From contig JACSYO010002062.1 in NCBI GenBank assembly GCA_016806645.1, forward strand, positions 1,289,501 to 1,353,500: 64,000 nucleotides of DNA, written 5' to 3'. Source of the DNA: Ophiodon elongatus (taxonomy: Eukaryota > Chordata > Actinopteri > Perciformes > Hexagrammidae). A program made the translations under genes and the position numbers. Shown piece by piece: positions 40,392 through 51,460 of the stretch; the first letter of the stretch is position 1, and each line of letters opens with the position of its first letter. Below the pieces are notes generated by a model. It was given only the letters and a program-made list of their open reading frames with translations. It had not been told where the DNA came from and did not search any database.

Positions 40392-40862
40392 GCGCAGTCT
40401 CCTGCAGCGAGGAAAGGGCTGCGGTTGCTCTGGGTGCTGTCATTTCCTGTTTTCTGATGACACTCGGATCTACGCAAAATCACAGCTGATTGCAGTGTTG
40501 ATTCACACTGAAGGGCGAGCTGGGAGGTGTTGTGTGTGTGTGTGAATACTATTTATCTGTTTTCCACTATTAATATTCCACTTCATCCTGCAGCCACCGC
40601 TCTGTTCATGCTGAGTATGTACTATTTGTGTCTGCATGTGAAGCACTCTGAGCTCCATTCTTAGTGGGAAATTAAATATAATAGTAGTTTACATGCACAC
40701 TCAAATGCCAGTGGCAACAATAACATTGATGATGTTGAGAGATAAAAACTGCCTTTCCCAGCGTGCAGTGGGCAGGTAAATACCCAGAAGAAGTGTCGAG
40801 CCCTATACCCCTTCTTTTTTTTCACCAGAAATTAGAGTATATATGCAGGTTTCTGGGAAATG

Positions 40863-40910
40863 AAAAGTGTGTTTTTTTTACACACTTTTGTGTATAAAAA
40901 GTACACAAAA
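40863..40910 (+). other. Two overlapping hairpins
   Basis: Arms aaaagtgtgt (40863-40872) and acacactttt (40880-40889) pair perfectly around seven T. Arms ttttgtgta (40886-40894) and tacacaaaa (40902-40910) form a second perfect stem. The stems share 40886-40889, so they exclude each other at full length. Confidence 0.7.
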
Positions 40911-42038
40911 GTACATACTTTTAAAAATGACTGTTGTCTGACTGACTTTAAGGAGAGCATATTAAATGTTTTGTACCGTACTAAATTAAAATAATTGTCC
41001 CTTTTCATGCATCACATAGTATCCCACTGGAAAACGGGCAAAAGTCCAGGGTGTCATGTTTCCATCACTGCCTTTAGGGTTGGTCTGGGTGTTTTTTTTT
41101 GTCTGGACTCAAGAGAGCTTGCAAAAAGCAACATACAAGCCAAACCAAACCAAAACTGACACAAACCTTAAATGGTCCTTATAAAGTTGTGGTTACTTAC
41201 TGGATAAAAAGATAAAACAACACTCAGGTGCTGCTAAATGCTGAAAAGCAGCGACTTAAGTTAAAAGGTACTGTAAGGGACTTTTAACTGGTTATGAAAC
41301 AGTCTCAAATTAACATTGATACCTCTGTATGACCTTCATAAGTAAACAAGTCCATCAGAGAGAACCGGAACCAAAACCAGAACCAGAACTGAGCGTGAGG
41401 CCGCAGGGTCGGACCCTGCTGCAGTAAAATGAAAGTGCTCTCTAAAGGGACCCTGGTGCTCTGAAACACTTCCACCTTCGTCCACAGGGACCGCCAAAAT
41501 CAACACAAAATGAAAGGTCCTCGCAGTAGCTTTAAGTCGCTTTATGTTTTCGGGGTTTCCTCCAGACGGCCAGCATTAGCAAAATTGTACAAAACATCCA
41601 TTATAGTGCAAGTAGCACCAGAGGAAATCCGACCCGTGTGGACCCGAGGGACCGTTATCTTTCCCCCAAATGAATACATGAAACAAAAATAAATGCCATG
41701 ATTATGTTTTCCCCACCCTTTTCTCTTTCCTTTGATGTACGAATAGCGCTATAGTGGGCCGGGGTCACAGTCGTCTTTCAAGTGGGAGTTTCAGGCGCTG
41801 ATCGATTTTCGTTTGAAGCCTCCATACCTCTCTTCTAGGAGGATGAAGACATGTCCCCGGGGCCAGCCCAGGTGCTAATTCCGTGTTTTTTTTTTTTCCC
41901 CTCAGAGCGGGTCTGCTCTAATTAATACTGTAATGAGCCTCTTTGATGTGGAGTTATATAAAACACTGAGGGGGATACGCCTCCGCCGAGCGACTGCGGA
42001 GGAGAGTCTGCGGCGACCTGTCGCAGGACACCAGGAGA

Positions 42039-42090
42039 GGGGGGAGGTGGGGTGGGAGGTAGGGGAGGTGGGGGGGTGGGGGGGGGGGGG
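42039..42090 (+). other. G-rich tract, G-quadruplex potential in intron 1 RNA
   Basis: At least six runs of three or more G lie within about 52 bp on the transcribed-sense strand, ending in a 13-base G run. An RNA G-quadruplex in the pre-mRNA is plausible. Confidence 0.75.
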
Positions 42091-42225
42091 CATCCAAATC
42101 AAGCAATTCCCCTGGTGATTCTCCAGCTGCTCTCCTTCCTCAGATCCCCTCCCTCAGTCAATAGCTGGGTATTTTTAGTCAGATCCCCTGAAAGCCAATA
42201 ACCTCCTTTCTAACAGTCCGTCCGC

Positions 42226-42278
42226 GCACACGCACACGCACACGCACACGCACACGCACACGCACACGCACACGCACC
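42226..42278. repeat. (CACACG)n hexamer microsatellite
   Basis: About eight or nine units of a six-base repeat in perfect register. Confidence 0.96.
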
Positions 42279-43520
42279 ATGCCAAGAAGGTCAGAAAAAG
42301 GCCCCGGTTGCCGTCTTCAACATCTATTATCTAGATTGGGTCGTCTAGCAGCTTGTTGTTGTTATTGATAAGCTTCTTTGCGTTGGATACGAGGAAAAGT
42401 GAAATCCTGCTATTAAGACTTGATGGCTACATTTAGTTGAGCTTGGAGCGACATCAAAGCAGTGAAGGGATTGTTTAAGAAAATATATATTTTAAGAAGG
42501 ATTCCAAGCCTTCCTGCTGGCGTAAACCATCACTGATTCATTCCCTCATTATGCACGGCAGATGAGGTGGATATGATTTGGGGGCAGGGGGATAAAAGGA
42601 TCCATTTCTTCTTGTTCTTGTTCTTCTGGCTCGTAGTTTTCCTGCTCAAATTGGACGTGACTCGTTGATTGCGTGCTCAAAAAGGGCGATTCGGTCCTCT
42701 GGAAGTCACAAGGCGTTCTAGATAACATAATGAGATAAGACGGACCGCTTCAAAACAAACAGGAAGACTAAGCTGAGTGTTCAATGTACAGTATTTTTTA
42801 TACAAACAGTAGACTTTACTTTTAATCTAATTTTCATTAGATTGTACACTAATGCTTGAAGCTTTTTTCCTCCTCATTGCTTTGTGTTGTGTTGAATATT
42901 GGCAGAGATCTTTCAGCCTTCAGCTGCTTCCATTCAGAAATCTTCGTCCGCCCACGTCATTCAAACCAGCGTGCCATCACACAGGAGCAATAGTAAATAT
43001 ACATGGAAAATTTGTTTTCTTTTTTTTTATGGGAAATAAATAAATAAAATTATATTATCTGTCAAAACTAAACCCATTTAGTGCATTTAAATGCCATATT
43101 ACATTCAGGGTTTCAAGGCTCCTGATCAACTTATTTCACCACCGTTCCAAAAAATAACTCAAAATGTCTAAACGTTATTCTGTTACCTTCATCTATAGTG
43201 GTTATTTTGAACATAAGCTATCAAATAAATGATTGTATCTTTTAATTAAATATTTGGCATTAGTACATTTAATGATGTATTTATAAAGCTGGTGTTAGGA
43301 GGTTAAACGGGTCATAATTCCTATCTATTTTTATTTGCTGTGAAAGCATCTCATTCAAACCATTGTGTTTATTCAAGTTTCTTGCCAAGATTACATTTGA
43401 ACGTATCATTATAACTTTATAAAAAAAAATCCTTTGCCGATACTCATTTTTACTAAATGAAGCTTGATCGCAATCAAAAATGTAACTCAATGCAACCTCC
43501 GTTAACATTAGCTGTTAGCC

Positions 43521-43593
43521 GTTAGCCGTTAGCTCTGTTATTTAGCCCAGCGGGACTGTGCTGCCCACCGGCTGTTAACAGCTAACGGCTTAC
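43521..43593 (+). other. Inverted repeat 'gccgttagc'
   Basis: gccgttagc (43525-43533) pairs with gctaacggc (43581-43589). With a 2-nt bulge, the stem extends inward through tgtta/taaca. The left arm lies in a triple 'gttagcc' repeat. Confidence 0.65.
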
Positions 43594-44239
43594 CATTAAC
43601 TAGCTCCCCGCCTGCCGATTTCAACGCAAATTTGTTGTTCAATTCAATAAGCGCACAGTTGCCCACCAACTCCGGGGCACGGGTTCAAACCAGGCCCAGA
43701 AGCTTGAACGTGAGTGCTGAGAAAGTTGCTCTAGTTTCATGTCATGTGTCTGATTTGCTCTAGATGGAGGTCCGTTTGTGTTAGTGTGTCAGAGAAAGAG
43801 ATGGAAAGAGACGACCGCATCAGAGCCGCGCTGTACTTTACCTCGGTTTATATGTTGTACCTCCACTGCGGCTTTTATTTCTGTGTTAAACCTGTGTACA
43901 TCTGCTATTAGTGCCAGGTGTAACCAAGCAACCACTTTCTTTTTTAAGACTCCCCATCTCCCCTCCCTTCTTCTCAATTACGGAGGTTGCGTGCTGCTGC
44001 CGTGTTTTTCTTGCCTCATGCCGGTCTGCTCTCTGAGAGAGCGAGAGCTGGGAACGCTGGCGGGGGAATTTGGAAGACTTGCTGAGAGGCACGAAAACAG
44101 CAGGCGGAGACGGGAGGACCGACAAAACCCGGAGATCGTCACAAACCTAATGAAAATATTGTAGTTTGAAATTTAGGCCAAGAGGCGTGAGGAGGAGTAG
44201 CTGGAGGAAACCCATGTGGTGGCCATGTGTTCCCAGCAG

Positions 44240-44314
44240 ATCGCCGCAGGGGTGTTCAATGGGACGGCCCGTGACGCAATTTCCCAACCATCCTCCGTTT
44301 TTTAAAGGTCGGCT
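44240..44314 (+). repeat. Left arm of the inverted repeat around exon 2
   Basis: This 75-bp block is the near-exact reverse complement of 49026-49098. It differs by three transitions and one 2-bp indel. The similarity stops sharply at both ends. The family is unknown, and no further copy was noticed in the window. Confidence 0.9.
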
Positions 44315-45521
44315 GTCAATACCGAGACGTGTTGAGGAATGCCACCACGCTGTTAGCCAAAGAAAGCCTTGCCGAGGGGAAGAACAGCACGTGCACTTCA
44401 GGTCGCGACCTCCGTGGCTCTGCGGCAGCCTGAAGGTCGCGACCTCGGCTCAACTCTTGGTGCCCGATGTTGCCGTTTTTAGGCCAGCAGAGCCACACGC
44501 ACACACACACTATGCCGCTAAAGCGTCACAGCTGTGCACTTTGCGTGAAATTGTCAGCGTTTAGAGTGCAGACTACTTTAGTCCTTCACTTCCTGTTGAC
44601 ACAGAGGCTCTTTGTGGTTCGGTTAGAGTCCTGTCACTCAAATCAAACACTAAAAACATTCTCACAAACATCAAAGTGGTGTTCAGACATACAAATACTT
44701 TAGCTTTTTTTCCCCTGCTTGTGAATCTTTAGAAGTTATAACCCCTGCACACAATCAGTACATCTCAAGGTGACTATTTATGCTTCAGAAAGTAGTTCCA
44801 CTAAAGAAAACGCTCACAGCAAGGTCGATCACCAAATTACATTGGGCAGTATATGTGTCCTATGTTTCTAAGTACCTGCATGGCTTGACCCTTTTTAGGT
44901 TTAAGTGAGAACATCTATATTTATTTGTGATTTGGATAAACGCTTTGGTCTTTTCCATGCTCGCTCGCATTGCACAATTTCACTTCCACCCGGCGCGCCC
45001 CGACCACAGTGCTTTGCATTGTATTTGTTAAATTCAAAGATTGGCCGTTTGCGACCGTCCTCTCGTCACAAGACAACGCTGTGATGTTGTCCTCGATAAA
45101 AGAAGATTGGAATGTTGTTGTGTTGTATTGTCGGAGGGGAACGTATCAAAAGTCACGTTCCTGTCCGCCGTCGTCGTGCATAACAAAAAAAATTAAAATG
45201 GATTCGTTCGGCGAGTTTCTTCTCGAAAACAAGTTTGACTCATCAACCCGATTTTCTCACAAGCGTGGGCACAACCTGACGGACGGCGGGGCAGGTTTCA
45301 TCATCCTGCCGCTTCGTCCACAGTTAATGCTTCGCCGCTCTATTTTTATTTTTAAGGGCTGGCATTTTAAATAGATTTCCAAAGAATAAAAAAAAATAAA
45401 AAAGCCAAGCAAAGTCTTTTAGTTCCCCACGCCGTCTCAAAAGTAGGCCACGGACTGATGAAAACAGAGGCCTGGGCAAAGAAGAGGGAGGAGGTGGAGA
45501 AAACCGAGCGAGTGAAAGTGC

Positions 45522-45572
45522 CAGAGGAGGAGGACGAGGAGGAGGCGGAGGAGAGGCCGGGGAGGGTTCGGG
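45522..45572 (+). repeat. Purine-rich (GGA)n tract
   Basis: Imperfect GGA/GAG repeats with a few C. It could act as a purine-rich splicing enhancer or form G-quadruplexes; both are inference. Confidence 0.7.
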
Positions 45573-45701
45573 TTTATTTTTTACCTTTCTGCCAGTAATA
45601 ACCCCCTTTTTGTAATTAAACTGCAAATTAACTTTCCGCGGCTCCAGATATAGACTTTGCTCGCCCTCCCTTCCCCTTCTGCTATTAGACTGTCTCTCCA
45701 A

Positions 45702-45723
45702 GGGGGGTGGGAGGGGGGGGGGG
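45702..45723 (+). other. G-rich tract
   Basis: G runs of 6, 3 and 11 on the + strand, separated by T and A. Confidence 0.6.
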
Positions 45724-46507
45724 CAGGCCTCAGTGGGCCTGCCGATCCTCCTCTGAGCCACCCTGGCAAGGTCAACATCTGTTCATCAGAGATGGGGGGG
45801 TGGTGAGGGGGTCAACCTAAATCCGGGTGCTCCAGAAAGCTTTGGCTGAATTTCTACAGGAGCTCTCTGCTGTTCTCTTTCCGCTCTCTGCTCCACGTGG
45901 GGTTGATCTAGGACACGTGTTCCCCAGATGGGAGACTCAAAGGACTTGTTTGTAAGAGCTGTCAGCACTGTGGTCTAATTGCCTCATTTCCGTGGTCTGC
46001 CCTCTCCTGTCAAGTCGGTGTCTGCTGCGAGAGTCCACTTTGATTCTTAAGAGATTCAATTCATCGCACCCCGTGAGTGTCTTGTGGGATACACAGGAAA
46101 CCTTTGAAAATCAGAGCGCAGCTAACGGCGGTCCTGGGAGAAACGACCAGTGGAAAAAAAGCTAAAAATATCTGCGCGATTCGTCAAGGGGCTATGATTT
46201 TACTGGATGGCACCGTCACAGGGATCCCAGAGACGCACACAGAAATGTATTTGGGTGCACCGTTAGCCACAAGTGGCATCGGTGCGACCTGTCGACGTAA
46301 ACGTATGACCGCGTGTGACCATTTACAGGAGTACCGGGATGGTCAGGTGGCAACTCCCTGGTCGCAACCTCTCTGTTCCTCTGTCTGCTGGTCTCCGTCT
46401 CGCTCTCATTTTCTCTTCCTCCATCCATGTGACTAATGACAAGGTCCAGTGCTTATGTCCTTATATAGACCTGTGCTCTGTCTGATCTGGCTGAGGCTGG
46501 GACCACG

Positions 46508-46508
<1 letters not shown>

Positions 46509-46546
<38 letters not shown>
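46509..46546. repeat. (CA)18 microsatellite
   Basis: CA run in intron 1. Confidence 0.95.
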
Positions 46547-46547
<1 letters not shown>

Positions 46548-47994
46548 ACTTGGTAAGTCTTGAGACATTTAGGTGCCCCTGCAAATGTCAATTTATATCA
46601 GGTATACGATCTTAATCAGTTTCTTCAGAGCAGTCACTTTTCCCTCAAACACATTTCTGCCATTAATTCCTCCCTTGATGATAAAGGGAATAGTTCATTT
46701 TGGGGAGCTTGAGACGGGGACTCTCACTGTTGAGCCGATTATGAATATGGTTTGGGCACGATGACCAATCGGGGCGTTGGATTTGGTCTGTTGCAGCCTT
46801 GGGCCAAATGGTGTTTACAGTCGGTAGATAAAATCATATAGTGAGTCACATGCAAAGATTATAATCACAAGTATTTCCTTGTTCTCATAAAGATAGAGCA
46901 TTTTTTTATTTGCAACTGACCTTTAGCTAAGGTGAGATGACATCACGCATGTGTCTCCCGAGGGACGGAACACGGAAGAATACAGTTTTGCCAGAACTTA
47001 CTTTTGTTAGGTAGTTCACTCACCTTCAGTTGACCCTCAACCAAGTCCCGCTCCCTGAACGCGGACCGGCCGATCCTGGCTTAGCAACAGCCAGATAACC
47101 AGGCGATACATTTTACACTAAACTGTAGGTTTTAGCATCTTTTTATTTATTTATATATTTTTAACCAGTTTTCATTGCTGAATCAGTTTGACATCCTGGA
47201 TACATCCTTCAAACGCATCTTGGTCTGCCTCTCTCTGAAATCCCTTTTTTGTTTGTCCAAAAATGTGATATTACTCGGAGTGCAGTTAGTGACAGTGTGA
47301 GCTCCATGGTAGCTCTGACAGCTTGGGGGGTGTGGCTTGGCAAAAGGTAAATTCCCTTTGTAGGCTTTACACTCCATGTTTTCAAAGTGTCACTATCCAA
47401 GATTTCCCCAAAAACTGTGCTAGCTGCCAGTTACCATCCATGTTTGTTTTAGCACAGGAACATGCAATAGTTGGTGCTCTCGCTGGATTTTGGGGGGTCG
47501 TCTACCACTAGGACTCCAGTGGTTACTGAGCAGTAGTCCAGTGTTTTCTACTGCGGTTCCCAAAACGTTTTCAGACCATGTACCACCGTGAACCAAACCA
47601 AGTACCACTTCCCACTGCAGACAGCAACAGTGTAACAATGAAAGAGCCACCATGCCTCTGTGCTGTTCCTCTGGCTGTGTGAAGGTAAATTCCAGATTGA
47701 TGCAAGGTCGCCTGGCAACGTCTTTTTATTTTCAGCATTCATACCATATTTAGATTCAAGGAGAAATAGTTGAACCGGTTCATCGTTGGGAGTGAAAGTT
47801 AGCGATATTAAGGTATTGTTTTGTCAAAACGACTTTTAAAAACGGTTGTCATGGCGATGAGGTATTCGCTTTGCTATTTAAGGATACAGCACCTACTTCT
47901 GTATTACATTGGGGATTTGTTACAGATACCCACATAGCCTGCACATCCCTTGTGTATTCTTATTATAGACTAGTTTTGTTAGGAGAAACTTTCC

Positions 47995-47996
<2 letters not shown>

Positions 47997-48081
<85 letters not shown>

Positions 48082-48089
48082 AGAGAGAG
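47997..48089. repeat. (CA)41 followed by (GA)5
   Basis: Uninterrupted CA repeat about 0.6 kb upstream of exon 2, followed by a short GA run. Confidence 0.97.
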
Positions 48090-48410
48090 CAGTTCATCAG
48101 ACCTAGTTATCGACATAGGGAGATCTCTCCTTAAATGGTAGACTGCCCAGGCCCCTGCCTCCGTTTCCACTGCACAAATTAAATAGAGTCCAGGTCTCGG
48201 GACTGCCTTTTAAAGTGGAGGAGGGAGAGCGAGGGAATGACGGACACAGGCAGAGCAAGAGAAGCTGAGGGAAAGATGGAAGGCTCGTCGATGCCCTGTC
48301 AGAATGTGATTCGTGACCCCGAAGGGAAAATGCTATAATTGGAGTAAGGCAACTTCCTGTCAGTAGCTGCATGGAGAACAGCACCTGGTTGTACATATAT
48401 TACATAGATA

Positions 48411-48492
48411 TGTGTGTGTGTGTGTGTGTGTATGTTATATGTATGTGTGTGTGTGTGTATGTGTGTGTATGTGTGTATGTATATGTATGTAT

Positions 48493-48576
<84 letters not shown>
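48411..48576. repeat. Compound (TG)n/(TATG)n/(TA)41 microsatellite
   Basis: TG and TATG units lead into an uninterrupted TA run at 48495-48576. It ends 126 bp before exon 2. Pure TA repeats are self-complementary. Confidence 0.97.
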
Positions 48577-48582
<6 letters not shown>

Positions 48583-48701
48583 TAAATATAAACTCCAATA
48601 CTCCAGAGAACTCTTTCATGTTTTGTCTGAGTTTAGATGTCAACGATGCCAGCAAAATATGGATAGCGACGTCACTAACCTCGCTTTTCTTCTCTTTCCA
48701 G

Positions 48702-48743
48702 CCTGAAAATCTACAGAAAACATGGCTGAGGGAGTTTTACCAG
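48702..48743 (+). CDS. inpp5a: inpp5a coding exon 2 (residues 27-40)
   Basis: This short exon of 42 nt encodes PENLQKTWLREFYQ, directly continuing exon 1 in phase 0. Human INPP5A has the same stretch with Asn in place of Thr. It belongs to the helix after the first strand of the 5-phosphatase domain. The acceptor is excellent: branch point ctaac with A at 48678, then a pure pyrimidine tract and cag. The donor is the consensus cag followed by gtaagt. Because 42 is a multiple of three, skipping would delete 14 residues without a frameshift. The exon sits between (TA)41 126 bp upstream and a TG/TA array 160 bp downstream, and between the two arms of a 73-75 bp inverted repeat. Confidence 0.95.
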
Positions 48744-48902
48744 GTAAGTGATGCAGCACCCTGCCCCGAAACATGTAATGATGTCAGTCCCAACAAGTTA
48801 CATATTGGGGTCTGTCTCACGATACACGATCTCAGCCGGTCTACAGCTGCTGAAATGGGAAGCTCCTACTTACAGCGATGTCAACGAAAAGCAGGGAAAT
48901 CC

Positions 48903-48984
48903 TGTGTGTGTGTATGTATATGTATATGTATAAGTATATATGTATGTATATATGTATATATGTATATATATATATATATATATA
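48903..48984. repeat. Compound (TG)n/(TATG)n/(TA)11 microsatellite
   Basis: TG, TATG and ATATGT units lead into a TA run at 48963-48984, downstream of exon 2. It has the same layout as the array upstream of the exon. Confidence 0.95.
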
Positions 48985-49025
48985 ATGTGTATATTTATAA
49001 ATATAAATAAAACAAAGAAACCCAA

Positions 49026-49098
49026 AGCCGGCCTTTAAAACGGAGGATGGTTGGGAAATTGCGTCACGGGCCGTCCCGTTGAACACCCCTGCAGCGAT
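49026..49098 (-). repeat. Right arm of the inverted repeat around exon 2
   Basis: This 73-bp block is the reverse complement of 44240-44314. In RNA, two of the three differences become U-G pairs. That leaves one mismatch and a 2-nt bulge in an otherwise continuous duplex. It begins 283 bp after exon 2. Confidence 0.9.
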
Positions 49099-49943
49099 AT
49101 AACTCAGAAATATAACCCACCGAGTTTCACATCATCCTTTCCTAGTGTGCTACATCAGTAGCATAGTGGATGTAGTATTGGCCGGGTCCCAGCACGTGTT
49201 TCTAAAGCTTCAAGTGTTGTCATGGGACCGTGAACACCAAGAAACCTTGAGGCTCATGCACATGATATTTCTTTTTCAGTTGAAGCTCTGTAGTTTAAGT
49301 CAAGTAAAGGCATGTGCTTCCTATAGCTACAACATCTAGTTGTAAACTGTGATGCATTTGCTTTTTGATTATAGCTTAAATGCATTTTTTTTATAGCTTT
49401 ACATTTTTTTACTATAGTATTGCATAACAAACTTATCCAGTCTTTTCAAATGACTCTTGCAGATTAATGTTTGGTTAATCCGCCGTGATCTCATTCACCT
49501 TACTTTCACCCCTCTGAATGCACAGTTTTTGTTCTTCTCCGAAAGCAAAAGCTTGAGCTCAGTCATGTCTCATATCTTACCGTTTCATCTGCATTCATCT
49601 GCATGACTAACCACAACTCTTTCCACTGGGCTAAGGGAAGTGAGGGAGCTAGAGCTCTCAACTGCTGCTCTGAAAGTGACAGACAAAGAGAAGAGAGAGA
49701 CTCACGCTGTTATGCTATGATAACCAAAATCGTTCGACACAACTCTGGTGTGGTTTTCATTTCTAAAGGTGTTTTCATTAAAGCGCCACTTCTAGTGCGC
49801 ACATATTGGAGCAGTTAAATTTGAAAGGAAATTCATTCATTTTTGCCTATTAAAAGGAAAAAAAAGCCATACTCTGTTGTGTTAGTATTTTACAAAAAAA
49901 TACCAGTGGGAATCAGCGCTAACGTTAGCAAGCTAAGCTATAT

Positions 49944-50000
49944 AGCTTGGACTTCTTGAGTGGAAGCTAGCGAGCCTAACTTAGCTTGCTAGCTTCCCCG
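49944..50000. other. 'gctagc' inverted repeat
   Basis: gctagcgagcctaac and ttagcttgctagc are nearly palindromic neighbours. Short foldbacks rich in 'gctaa' recur in the window's repeats. Confidence 0.5.
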
Positions 50001-50429
50001 AGTGTAATATGAACATAATAGCTTGACGTGTTGAATGTTGTAAGTGTGCTCCTGCTAAGTGTTCTTGTTGGAAAAGGTCAAAACAACAAGTCCTCAGTGT
50101 TCTTAGGCTTCAGGACTGTAACATTCTCCAGCAAATGTCAGTAAACCGCTGCCATGGGAAATGGCCACCCAGAGCCCTGAAGCTCTGTTTCCACAATTTT
50201 ATCCTCTTTTGTAAAATAAAATAAAAAAACTCTCCACAAAAGTATTTTTTATAGCTTTCATTCCCTTTCACAGCAAGTGAGAATGATAATTCAAATGTCA
50301 CCTCAGCAGTCATAGTCATACGTGGCAGCACTTGAGAAATGAATTGAGGGGAATGTCACAAAGGGAACGCCTGAATTTAAACTCTAGGCAAAAAAAAAAA
50401 AGAGAGACGGCTAATAAAGGACGCCCCAA

Positions 50430-50660
50430 GGAGAGACGGAACGAAATTAGCTCTATCACCGAATTCATCAGTGTGGACGAGCAACTCTCAGAGCGTTACT
50501 CAAACGCCGCTGTCAGGCTAAATAGCCCCGTATTGATTTGTGCGCCAGTGATAGCGGCGTGCCAGTGCCAACCAAGGGGCATTAAAGCCATGAATGTCTG
50601 TAGCCTGATGATGGAGCGCCATGTCTCGGCAGGCCAAACGGGAGGACGACCCCACTTGTG
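50430..50660 (+). other. Unique-looking block, possible conserved non-coding element
   Basis: Free of low complexity, balanced in composition and unlike the surrounding AT-rich intron. It contains gtgccagtgccaacc with an NFI-like half site and several homeodomain-type cores. The open frames across it have no recognisable motifs. Conservation is a guess from composition only. Confidence 0.3.
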
Positions 50661-51397
50661 GTTCACATGATGCCAACTACACCAAGTCAGAGTTTTGGGG
50701 TTTTCTTTCTTTTTTTTCTCCGAAAGGGAGTATTCATAGCTGTGCAGTATAGTTGGGACTACAGAAGGGGAAGTGTTCAGTGGAAGGTAATGTAATGAAA
50801 GATAAAAATAACACTTCCGCGGGCATAGCTGGTATATATTGCACAGTGCCAGTGAGGGCAGGATACGCTCTATAAACATCTACAGAGCTTGGATTCACTC
50901 TGACAAGAGAGGGTTTCTATTTCTAGGATGTTGCATTATCGTGTATCTCTACAATTCATTCATAATGTATTCAGGGTTTTTTTTTTGAGGCAAAGACACT
51001 TTTTGTTTTAAGTGCCCCTTATATAAATGCTGGAGCTTTTCAATGCAGAGAAGTGAGAACAAAAAAATATTTCAGGCAGTTAGCATCAATTATACATGAA
51101 GAGTTGCTGACTGCATGCTTCTTTTTCTTTTCTTAGTGCCTGTATTTGTGCATTGTTATGCATAGAAATATGTTTTTCACTTCTTTTTCACAAGGAGACG
51201 ATTCTTCCACTGCTGTTTCTGCAAAAGTTGTAAGGAACTAACTGGGAGAAAAAAAAAGTTGTTAGTTCAGACCAGTATGTAAACCAAGTAAATAACACGA
51301 CACCTCAAACACTGTGGAGAAAAACACAGTCTTATTTACTGTTCCCAGGAAGCACCGGTTCACTGGTTGTGGCAGAAAATATTCCAGACTCACTCTG

Positions 51398-51398
<1 letters not shown>

Positions 51399-51459
<61 letters not shown>
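51399..51459. repeat. (AC)30 microsatellite
   Basis: Uninterrupted AC repeat in intron 2. Confidence 0.97.

Positions 51460-51460
<1 letters not shown>

Noticed and set aside
43778..44164. 128-codon + strand frame in intron 1
   Set aside because: No domain, no good splice sites in phase with exons 1 and 2, and composition like the surrounding intron.
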